Shown here: positions 8,818 to 16,251 of the stretch, piece by piece
Numbering within the stretch: position 1 is the stretch's first letter
Layout: every line of letters begins with the position of its first letter
Assembly: GCF_004681965.1 (NCBI RefSeq)
Contig: NZ_SMLL01000002.1
Span: forward strand, 124,001-188,000
DNA from: Ramlibacter rhizophilus
GTDB lineage: Bacteria; Pseudomonadota; Gammaproteobacteria; Burkholderiales; Burkholderiaceae_C
Length of the DNA stretch: 64,000 nucleotides
Direction: 5' to 3'
Made by a program: the position numbers and the translations under genes
The notes under the pieces: generated by a model
The model's database searches: none
The model's input: only the letters and a program-made list of their open reading frames with translations
What the model was told of the DNA's origin: nothing

Positions 8818-10362
8818 GTGATCGCCCCACCCCTTGCCGCCAACGAGTCCGAGCGACTCGCCGACCTGCACGACTACGACATCCTGGATAGCCCGTCGGA
8901 ACAGGTTTTCGACGAGATCGCCGAGCTGGCGGCCGCCATCTGCGGCACGCCTTACGCGGCCGTCACGTTCCTGGCCGAGGACCGGCAATGGCTGAAGTCG
9001 CGCCATGGACTGCGCTTCGACCAGACGAGCCGGGACCAAAGCGTCTGCGGCCACGCCGTCCTGCAGGAACGGTTCTTCGAGGTGCCCGACCTGCAGCAGG
9101 ACGTGCGCTTCATGGACAACCCCCTGCTCGCCCTGGACCACGGTGCGCGCCTGCGCTTCTATGGCGGCAGCCAGCTGCGCAGCGAGAAGGGCAACAACCT
9201 GGGCATGCTGTGCGTGCTGGACGATCAGCCGCGCACGCTCTCGGACGAGCAGCGCCGGGCCATGGAGCAGCTGGCCGACGTGGTGATCGCCCTGCTGCAG
9301 GCGCGCCGCGACCGCAGCCGCCACGAGTACCTGGGGCTGCTGCTCGACCGGCTGCGCGTGGGCATCACGGTGATCGACGGCGAGTCGCACCGCTACCTGC
9401 ACGCCAATGCGAACGCCCTGGCCGACCTGGGCCTGCCCATGGAACGGTTGCGGCAGATGAGCCCCGTGGAGGCCGTGCCCGCGCTTAGCCAGCAGCGATT
9501 CGACGCCTCCATGCAGCGCCTGCAGGGCGGCGCCGCCCAGGCCTCGGACGAGTACACCGAACCCGGCCCCGACGGCCTGCCGCGAACCACCGAAATCCGC
9601 TGGGAACGCCTGCCCGCGCGGCCGCGCGAGCTGGTGGTCGCCATCGCCCGTGACATCAGCGAGCGCAAGGCCCTGGAGCGCATGAAGGACGAGCTGGTGT
9701 CGCTCATCAACCATGAACTGCGCACGCCCCTGACCTCCATCCGCGGCGCCATCAAGCTGCTGGACAGCGGCGCGGCCGGCGCGCTGCCCGACGCGGCGGC
9801 CAAGCTGGTGAGCGTGGCCTCGCAGAGCACCGACCGCCTGCTCGCCATCGTGAACGACCTGCTGGACCTGGACCGCATGACCTCACAGCGCATGAGCTTC
9901 CGGCTGGAGCCGCTGGAGGCCGGGCACGTGCTGGAGCAGGCCGCGCAGGCGGCCTTGCCGCTGGCGCAGGCCGCCTCCGTGCGGCTGGACGTGCGGGCGC
10001 CAGGCGGCCTCCTGCTGCGCGCGGACGCGCAGCGGCTGCAGCAGGTGCTGGCCAACCTGGTGTCCAACGCGATCAAGTTCGCGCCCGACGGCAGCCAGGT
10101 CGAGCTGCGCGCGCGGACCGATGAAGGCGGCGTCTGGCTGGGCGTGAGCGACCACGGCCAGGGCGTTCCCGCCCACTTCCGGCCGCGGGTTTTCGAACGC
10201 TTCGCGCAGGCCGATGCGCGCACCACCCGGGCCCAGGGCGGCTCGGGCCTGGGCCTGTCCATCGCGCGGCAGATGACCGAGCAGATGGGCGGGCGCATCG
10301 GCTTCGAGTCGGAGCCCGGCCACACCACCTTCCACCTCTGGCTGCCTGGAGCGACTTCCTGA
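8818..10362 (+). CDS. GAF-PAS sensor histidine kinase
   Basis: This 514-residue soluble kinase has an N-terminal GAF domain (about 15-165), a PAS-like segment (about 175-285), HisKA with SLINHELRTPLTSIRG and HATPase_c with NLVSNAIKFAPDG, DHGQGVP and GSGLGLSIA. The start is a GTG at 8818, the first codon giving the complete GAF domain. It overlaps by one base the TGATG junction with the double-receiver protein, its obvious partner. It lies about 95 bases after gor and may have its own promoter. Confidence 0.9.
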   Translation: MIAPPLAANESERLADLHDYDILDSPSEQVFDEIAELAAAICGTPYAAVTFLAEDRQWLKSRHGLRFDQTSRDQSVCGHAVLQERFFEVPDLQQDVRFMDNPLLALDHGARLRFYGGSQLRSEKGNNLGMLCVLDDQPRTLSDEQRRAMEQLADVVIALLQARRDRSRHEYLGLLLDRLRVGITVIDGESHRYLHANANALADLGLPMERLRQMSPVEAVPALSQQRFDASMQRLQGGAAQASDEYTEPGPDGLPRTTEIRWERLPARPRELVVAIARDISERKALERMKDELVSLINHELRTPLTSIRGAIKLLDSGAAGALPDAAAKLVSVASQSTDRLLAIVNDLLDLDRMTSQRMSFRLEPLEAGHVLEQAAQAALPLAQAASVRLDVRAPGGLLLRADAQRLQQVLANLVSNAIKFAPDGSQVELRARTDEGGVWLGVSDHGQGVPAHFRPRVFERFAQADARTTRAQGGSGLGLSIARQMTEQMGGRIGFESEPGHTTFHLWLPGATS

Positions 10363-11138
10363 TGACACGCGCACGCATTCTTCTGGTCGAGGACGACGAG
10401 GGCATCCGCGCGGTGGCCCAGACCACCCTGGAGGCCCTGTGCGGCTGCGACGTGCTGGCCGTCGGCAGCGGGCAGGAGGCGGTCGCGCAGGCCGCCGCCT
10501 TCGGGCCGCAGCTCCTGCTGCTGGACGTGGCCATGCCGGAGATGGACGGACCGCAGACGCTGGCGGCGCTGCGCCAGCAGGAATCCCTGCGCAGCGTGCC
10601 GGCGGTGTTCCTCACGGCCCGCACGCAGGCCCGCGAGGTGGTGCACTACCGCGCGCTCGGCGTGCGCGACGTGATCGCCAAGCCCTTCGATCCGGCCCAG
10701 CTGTGCGAGCGGATCGCCGCCGCCTTGGCCGATGCACCCGAGGCGGTGCCCACGGCACCGCAGCGCCGGCGTGCGCTGGTGGTGGAAGACGATCCCACCA
10801 TTCGCTACCTGCTCGGCTTCGTGCTGGAGCAAAACGGCTGGGAGATGCAGGCCTTCGACGACGGCGAGAAGGCCCTCGCCGCCCTGGCCCAGGGGCCGGT
10901 GGCGGACGCGGTGCTTCTGGACGTGGTGCTGCCCGGCATGGACGGGCTCAGCCTCCTGGAGCGGCTGCGCGCCCTGCCCGCCTGGCGCACGGTTCCCGTG
11001 ATGATGCTGACCGGCCAGGGCGACGAGGCGCTGGTCACTCGGGCGCTGGCCGCCGGCGCCAACGACTACCTGGGCAAGCCCTTCGACTTCTCCGAACTCA
11101 TCGACCGGCTGGCGCGCATCGCAGCCGCCCAGGCCTGA
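10362..11138 (+). CDS. response regulator with two receiver domains
   Basis: This 258-residue protein consists of two REC domains in tandem and nothing else. REC1 (about 4-120) has EDDEG, LLLDVAMPEMDG and the conserved Lys in IAKPFD. REC2 (about 132-250) has EDDPT, LLDVVLPGMDG and LGKPFD. Both have an intact phospho-acceptor Asp and Lys. With no effector domain it should act by protein contact or as a phosphate sink. Cotranscribed with the GAF kinase; the exopolysaccharide genes converge on its 3' end 16 bases away. Confidence 0.9.
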   Translation: MTRARILLVEDDEGIRAVAQTTLEALCGCDVLAVGSGQEAVAQAAAFGPQLLLLDVAMPEMDGPQTLAALRQQESLRSVPAVFLTARTQAREVVHYRALGVRDVIAKPFDPAQLCERIAAALADAPEAVPTAPQRRRALVVEDDPTIRYLLGFVLEQNGWEMQAFDDGEKALAALAQGPVADAVLLDVVLPGMDGLSLLERLRALPAWRTVPVMMLTGQGDEALVTRALAAGANDYLGKPFDFSELIDRLARIAAAQA

Positions 11139-11154
11139 GCCCGCCGCAGCGCCG

Positions 11155-13500
11155 TCACTTCTTCGCCTTGGCCCGGGTGGTCACCACCCAGGTCGTCTCG
11201 CCCAGCGCCTCCTTCAGGTGCGCGATGCGGTTCCAGGCGTTCTTCAGGCCCGCGTAGAACAGCGTGGACGTGAGCATGTAGAACCACAGCCAGCGCGAGT
11301 GCTTGCGGATCTGCGGATCGGCCAGCTTCCAGACGAACCAGATCTGTCCCGGCCCGGTCGTGAGCGTGAACAGCGAAGTCACCACGAAGAGCGGCACGAA
11401 CCAGTCGATCCGCGACAGCGAACCCGCCTCCACGGCCCACCAGGCGATGAGCGGCAGGATCTGCATGGAGACCCAGGGATACACCTCGCGCCAGGCCAGC
11501 AGCTGCAGCATGCCCAACTTCTGCTGCAGCGAAAGGCGCGGCGAACGCAGGGCCGGCAGCACCCACTTGAGCGAAATCTGCAGCCAGCCCTGCGCCCAGC
11601 GCAGGCGCTGCTTGGCCAGCGCCTGCAACGTTTCCGGCGCCAGCTCGCGCGAGACCAGGTACGGGTCCGAGACGATGCGCTTGCCGCGCAGCACGGCACG
11701 CATGGACGAGTCGATGTCCTCGGTGAGCATGAAGCCGTGCATGCGCAACTCGCGCAGCAGCGGCGTGCGCCAGTAGCCGTTGCTGCCCCCGAAGATGCCG
11801 AAGCCGTGCAGGCGCGCGCGGCCCGGGTGGCTCACGGCATAGATCTGCTCGAACTCCACCGCCACCATGCGCGCCACCCAGGACGATGCCCCGTTGCGGA
11901 TGAAGCAGTGGCCCTGGATCACGTCCGCGCCATGCGACATCCAGCGCCAGGCGCGGCGGAAGCTGTCGGGGTCGGGCTGGTGGTCGGCGTCGAAGACGGC
12001 GGTGAACTCCCCGGTGGCATAGGGCAGCGCCGCGTTGACGTTCTGCGCCTTCGAGGTGCTGGTGCGCACCCGCATCGGGACGAAACGCGGATGCTCGCGC
12101 GCAATGCGCTGCAGCCGCTCCTCCACCTCGGGCATGTCCTTGGGCGTGTTGTAGGCCAGGATGATCTGCAGCGGCCCGGGGTACTGCACGCGCAGGAAGG
12201 CGCGGACCGTGTCCTCGATGATCGGCGCCTCGTTGGGCAGGTAGGCCGCGATGATGGCCGAGGCAGCCGGATACGGCGCCGCCGGTTCGCTGGGCGGGTC
12301 CCTGCGCTCCATCGCCAGGAAACCCTCGGCCCAGATCGAGGCGGCCGTGAGCGCCAGCGAAACCACCACGAACAGGTACACGCCGCGGCTGATGTCCAGC
12401 CCGTTGGTCCCCAGCAGCCAGTACACGACGAAGGGCAGGCCCAGCCCCAGCAGCATGGTGATGGCGTACTGGATCCACAGCGCATGCCGGGCCTTCAGAC
12501 CGCTGAGCCATTGCACCAGCGCCGAGCTGGGCGGCGGCTTGGGCGCGGCCTCGCGCGGGGCGCGGTACAGCGCCGGCTGCAGGTCCAGGTGCAGGGCCGA
12601 TTGCCGCGCCGCCTCGCGCGCGTGGCGCACCGCCTCCACCGCGTCCTCGCTGCGTCGCACCGAGGCGTAGCCCAGCGCAGGCGTGTACTGGGCCGACTGG
12701 CCCTGCAGATCGAAGCGGTGCGCGGCGATACGGCGGCTCAGCGCGCGCAGGCGCCGCGCCACCTCGCGCGGCGAGGTCGCGGGCATCAGCAGCAGCAGGT
12801 CGCCGGCCTGGCCGAAGGCGAGCTTCTCGTCGGCCAGCGCGTCCGGCTCGGCCAGCTCGGCCACCTGCAGCCACAGGTGCTGCAAGGCCTGCGCCGGCAG
12901 GCGCCCACCGAAGTGCGCCAGTTCGTCCAGCTGGATGGCCGCCACGAAGCTGTCCCCCGGCGCGCGGCCGGCGCGCAGGTCCTCGCGTTCGGAGGCCACG
13001 CGCCCGAGCAGCTCGGACTCCTGCAGCAGCTTGAGCTGCGGCGCCATGCCGGGCTGCAGGTCGATGGTGTTGCCTTCCAGGGCGGTGCTCGCAGCGCGGA
13101 TCATGGCCTGCACACGCTCCACGAGCTGGCTGGGCTCGAAGGGCCAGGGCAGGCCCTGCACGTCCACGCCGGTGTGCGCCCGCGCCGAGCCGAGTGCGCC
13201 CGAGGCGGCCAGCTGCTGCTGTGGTCCGATCACCAGCAGGCCGGCGGCGGTGGCGGCCGTCTCGCCGCGCAGGGCTGCGAGCAGTTCCAGCGAGCCCAGG
13301 CCGGGAATGGAGGGCGTCGCGATCACCAGGCTCCACGGCCCCCCGCGCGCGAGGTCCTGCGGTCCGCCCAGGCGCAGCTTGTAGCCGGCCGCCGCGAGCG
13401 GCGCGATCACCTCCGACACGGTGTCGCTGCCGAACCCGATGAGCAGCAGCGGCTGCTGGGCGATGGCCGCGGCCGCCGCGGGGTTCTGCACGGCGCTCAC
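11155..13500 (-). CDS. membrane glycosyltransferase (GT2) with receiver/GGDEF-like N-terminus
   Basis: This 781-residue protein is a processive-type family 2 glycosyltransferase. Residues about 415-640 carry the catalytic signature: D505-centred FDADHQPD, TEDID (593-597) and QRLRW (631-635), as in cellulose/PNAG synthases. Hydrophobic segments flank it (about 343-362, 372-390 and several after 665). Residues 1-135 look like a degenerate receiver and 150-310 like a degenerate GGDEF domain lacking the GGDEF loop. The start is the GTG at 13500, which overlaps the TPR gene stop; the frame is open further upstream but that part lies over the TPR gene. Probably inner-membrane exopolysaccharide synthase. 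Confidence 0.82.
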   Translation of the reverse strand: MSAVQNPAAAAAIAQQPLLLIGFGSDTVSEVIAPLAAAGYKLRLGGPQDLARGGPWSLVIATPSIPGLGSLELLAALRGETAATAAGLLVIGPQQQLAASGALGSARAHTGVDVQGLPWPFEPSQLVERVQAMIRAASTALEGNTIDLQPGMAPQLKLLQESELLGRVASEREDLRAGRAPGDSFVAAIQLDELAHFGGRLPAQALQHLWLQVAELAEPDALADEKLAFGQAGDLLLLMPATSPREVARRLRALSRRIAAHRFDLQGQSAQYTPALGYASVRRSEDAVEAVRHAREAARQSALHLDLQPALYRAPREAAPKPPPSSALVQWLSGLKARHALWIQYAITMLLGLGLPFVVYWLLGTNGLDISRGVYLFVVVSLALTAASIWAEGFLAMERRDPPSEPAAPYPAASAIIAAYLPNEAPIIEDTVRAFLRVQYPGPLQIILAYNTPKDMPEVEERLQRIAREHPRFVPMRVRTSTSKAQNVNAALPYATGEFTAVFDADHQPDPDSFRRAWRWMSHGADVIQGHCFIRNGASSWVARMVAVEFEQIYAVSHPGRARLHGFGIFGGSNGYWRTPLLRELRMHGFMLTEDIDSSMRAVLRGKRIVSDPYLVSRELAPETLQALAKQRLRWAQGWLQISLKWVLPALRSPRLSLQQKLGMLQLLAWREVYPWVSMQILPLIAWWAVEAGSLSRIDWFVPLFVVTSLFTLTTGPGQIWFVWKLADPQIRKHSRWLWFYMLTSTLFYAGLKNAWNRIAHLKEALGETTWVVTTRAKAKK

Positions 13501-15683
13501 CAGCGATGCTCCAGCCGCAGGCCGGCGGTGGTGCGTTCGAAGCCGCTCACGCCGGCGGCCGTGCCCGTGCGCGAACTGAAGCGCTGCAGCCGGGCTTCCA
13601 GCCGCGTGTCCGGACCGAGCCGCCGGCCCAGCGCCAGGCTGGCGTCCCACGCGGGCTTGCTGCCGTCCGGCACTGCCTGCTCGCGGCCCAGCGCGAGGAA
13701 GGCGGACAGGTCCCAGGGGCCGTCGCCCGCGAACCGGTGGTTCACCCGCAGCGTGCCCTGCGTGACGCGCACGCGGTCCGGGTTGAAGTAGCCGTTGTCC
13801 AGGCGCTGCGCGAACTCGGAGCGGCCGTGCCGCAGTCCCAGCCAGACCTCGGGCTTGGGCCGCCATCGCCACTCGCCGCTGGCCTGTGCGGTCCAGCGGC
13901 GGTTGCCGTCGGAATACAGGCCGCGTTCGATCTTGACGTTGTAGCGTTGCCGCTCGTCGGGCGTGAGGTCCATGGAGACACCGTTCTGGATGGCCGTGAG
14001 GCCCAGGCGCAGCGAGCGCAGGTTGTCGAAGCTCACGCGCGAGGAGCTGAAGTCCATGCGCACGAGGTCGCTCGGCCACCAGGTGAGCCAGGTGGCGTAG
14101 ACCCATTTGTCGATGCCATCGGTGGCCCGAGGCTCGATGCGCTCAACGCCCAGCTCGGCGTTGAGTTCAAAGGCGTCGTTGAAGCGCCAGCGTCCGAAGG
14201 CCGACGGTCGCGTGAGGCGCACCGCGTCGCTGCCGTCCTCGCGCTCGAACTCGGTGCGTGCCAGGCGCAGGCCGGCCGCGCCCCGGCCCTGCGCGAGCGG
14301 CACCTCGTGCGCGAGGCGCAGGCTGTCGATGTCGAGGTCGTCCGACTGCGTCGAGCGCTGCGTCTCGGCGCTGGTGCGCGGCGCCACGGCCTGGGCGATG
14401 TCCCTGCGCAGCGCGAGCACCCGCGCGTCCGAGTCCAGCCCGGGCTGCGCAAGCGCCCGCGCGGCAGCGTCCGGCCGTCCCAGCCACAGCTGCGACTGCG
14501 CGAGCTGGGCGCGGGCCTGAGCGTCCTGCGGGTTCTCGCGCAGCACGCCCTCCAGCACCGCGGCCGAGGCGCGCTGGCGGCCGCTCCAGCTCAGTGCCTG
14601 CGCGAGCTGGCGACGCGCATCGACATCGCCCGGGGCGAGGCGCAGCAGTTCTTCGTACGCTTCGCGCGCCGCGCTGGGCCGGTCCGACCAGAGCAGGGCA
14701 AGCCCCAGCCCTCGGAGGGCCCGCTGGCGTTGTTCGGCGCCCAGCTCGCCGCCCAGGGCTTCGCGGTACAGCGGCACGGCCTGCCGCGCGCGCTCCGAAT
14801 ACGTGAGCTGCTCGGCGTAGTCCAGCAGCCACTCGCGCCGGCGCTGCGGTGCGCGCGCCAGGGCCTGGGCGAACAGACCGGCCGCCTCGCGGTTGCGGTC
14901 GCTGCGAGCGGCGTCGCGGGCCTGCTCCACGAGGCGCTCGATGGCCGGCGCATCGGATGCCGGCTGCGCCTGGGCGCCCTCCAGTTCGCGGCGCAGGCGC
15001 ACGGCGGCTTCGTCCTGCGCCAGCGAGGCATGGGACAGCGTTTCGCGGGCGGCATCGGCCTCGCCCATGTCCTTTTGCGTCTGCGCGAGCAGCAGGCGCG
15101 CCTCGCGGTCGTCGGCCTCCGTGCGCAGCAGCTCGCGCAGGCGCTGGACGGCGGCCTGCGGCTGGCCGCCCCAGGCCAGGGCGCGCGCCAGGTTACGCTG
15201 CGCATCCCGGTCGCCGGGGCTGCGCTCGAGGACGTCCTCGTAGGCCTCGCGGGCCGCAAGGTGCTGGCCGGACCACAGCAGGGCCAACGCGAGACCCTTG
15301 CGCAGGCGCTGGCGCGGCTCACCCTCAGGCACGCCCGCCAGGGCTTCGCGGTACAGGGGCACGGCCTGCGCCGCGCGCTCGGAATAGGTGAGCTGGTCGG
15401 CGTATTCGGGCAGCAGCTCCGCCCGGCGCTGCGGAGCCCGCTCCAGCACCCGGGCGAAGGCATCGGCCGATTCGCGGTTGCGGTCGGCGCTCGCGTGGGC
15501 ACGGGCCTGGTGCAAGAGCTCGTCCACATCGGAAGCTGCCTGTGCGTTGCCGGACGACGACGCCGGTTGCGCCGCTGCCGGGGCGGCGGCGCTGCCCAGG
15601 GCCGCCAGGGCAAGAAGAAAGAAAGCGGAAACGTGACCGGAACGCCGGGGTCGCACCGGCGGAAGTGGGGAATGAGACTGCAA
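13497..15683 (-). CDS. TPR outer-membrane beta-barrel protein (PgaA/BcsC-like)
   Basis: This 728-residue protein has a signal peptide (hydrophobic FFLLALAALGSAAAP ending at AQP near residue 40), TPR repeats over about 45-440, and a C-terminal half rich in alternating beta strands that ends in HRW, an outer-membrane barrel signature. The TPR half is an internal duplication: YADQLTYSERAAQAVPLYRE and YAEQLTYSERARQAVPLYRE recur about 200 residues apart. The architecture matches polysaccharide exporters such as PgaA and BcsC. The start is a TTG with GGAG nine bases upstream. It overlaps the glycosyltransferase gene by four bases, so the two form one operon. Confidence 0.8.
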   Translation of the reverse strand: MQSHSPLPPVRPRRSGHVSAFFLLALAALGSAAAPAAAQPASSSGNAQAASDVDELLHQARAHASADRNRESADAFARVLERAPQRRAELLPEYADQLTYSERAAQAVPLYREALAGVPEGEPRQRLRKGLALALLWSGQHLAAREAYEDVLERSPGDRDAQRNLARALAWGGQPQAAVQRLRELLRTEADDREARLLLAQTQKDMGEADAARETLSHASLAQDEAAVRLRRELEGAQAQPASDAPAIERLVEQARDAARSDRNREAAGLFAQALARAPQRRREWLLDYAEQLTYSERARQAVPLYREALGGELGAEQRQRALRGLGLALLWSDRPSAAREAYEELLRLAPGDVDARRQLAQALSWSGRQRASAAVLEGVLRENPQDAQARAQLAQSQLWLGRPDAAARALAQPGLDSDARVLALRRDIAQAVAPRTSAETQRSTQSDDLDIDSLRLAHEVPLAQGRGAAGLRLARTEFEREDGSDAVRLTRPSAFGRWRFNDAFELNAELGVERIEPRATDGIDKWVYATWLTWWPSDLVRMDFSSSRVSFDNLRSLRLGLTAIQNGVSMDLTPDERQRYNVKIERGLYSDGNRRWTAQASGEWRWRPKPEVWLGLRHGRSEFAQRLDNGYFNPDRVRVTQGTLRVNHRFAGDGPWDLSAFLALGREQAVPDGSKPAWDASLALGRRLGPDTRLEARLQRFSSRTGTAAGVSGFERTTAGLRLEHRW

Positions 15684-16031
15684 TCGATCGAGCTCCGTCA
15701 GGTCTGCGCCGGGCGCAATGCTAGCGCCCGCGCCGGGTGCTTCGGGCGGATCATGCCGGAGACCGTGGCGCGTAGGACAGGACGCCGCCGGCCCGCAGGG
15801 ATCTGCTCACAGCTTCTGTGAATAAGTCTGTGCGGAACGCGCGTGGCCGGGTCGGGAAGGCCCATTGCATAAGGCGGCGCGGCAGGTTGCTTAATTCGTA
15901 AGCAGTCTTGCCCGCTCCGTGGGTTCGGACATTCGCACGAGCCGGCGGCGCCTCCCACCCTGCGGCGGCGTCCTACGCCGGGCCGCCTGCCGCCTGCTTA
16001 GCCTGAGCTTCGCTTGCGGGAGGAATATTTC
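15684..16031. other. 348-base divergent intergenic region
   Basis: This stretch separates the exopolysaccharide pair from the small lipoprotein and must hold both promoters. The only structure I see is a 6-base-arm inverted repeat, TGCTTA-5-TAAGCA, at 15888-15904, a possible operator. No convincing -35/-10 pair, terminator or small RNA was recognised. Confidence 0.4.
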
Positions 16032-16235
16032 ATGGAAACACTGCGCGTGGTTGCTGCTTTTTCCCGGCTTCGCTGGGCGCTCGCCCTGTTGCTCGGCATG
16101 AGCCTGGGGCTGGCGGGCTGCGGCGGCGGCGATGACGGGGATTCTGTGCTTGGCGCAGTGGGGCTGCAGCGCAGTGCGCCGGCCGACGCCGCGGCGGATC
16201 CCGCGCTGCCCCCACAGCGCCCACCCCGGCGGTGA
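16032..16235 (+). CDS. small predicted lipoprotein
   Basis: This 67-residue protein starts at an ATG with a good ribosome site (GGGAGGAATATTTC). An N-terminal hydrophobic segment ends in a lipobox, MSLGLAGC, giving a lipidated Cys, followed by GGGDDGDS, which would favour outer-membrane retention. The remaining 35 residues are Ala/Pro-rich without a fold. It may be the stump of a larger lipoprotein, or a genuine small one. The stop lies 16 bases from the end of the convergent effector-like gene. Confidence 0.55.
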   Translation: METLRVVAAFSRLRWALALLLGMSLGLAGCGGGDDGDSVLGAVGLQRSAPADAAADPALPPQRPPRR

Positions 16236-16251
16236 GGGCAAGGTCGAGGGC

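Noticed and set aside
11218..13791. 857-residue plus-strand frame over the glycosyltransferase
   Set aside because: Shadow of the glycosyltransferase; composition is His/Arg/Gln-rich with no domain.
15888..15904. Short inverted repeat considered as a riboswitch or terminator
   Set aside because: Arms of six bases with no T-run or conserved core; at most an operator.
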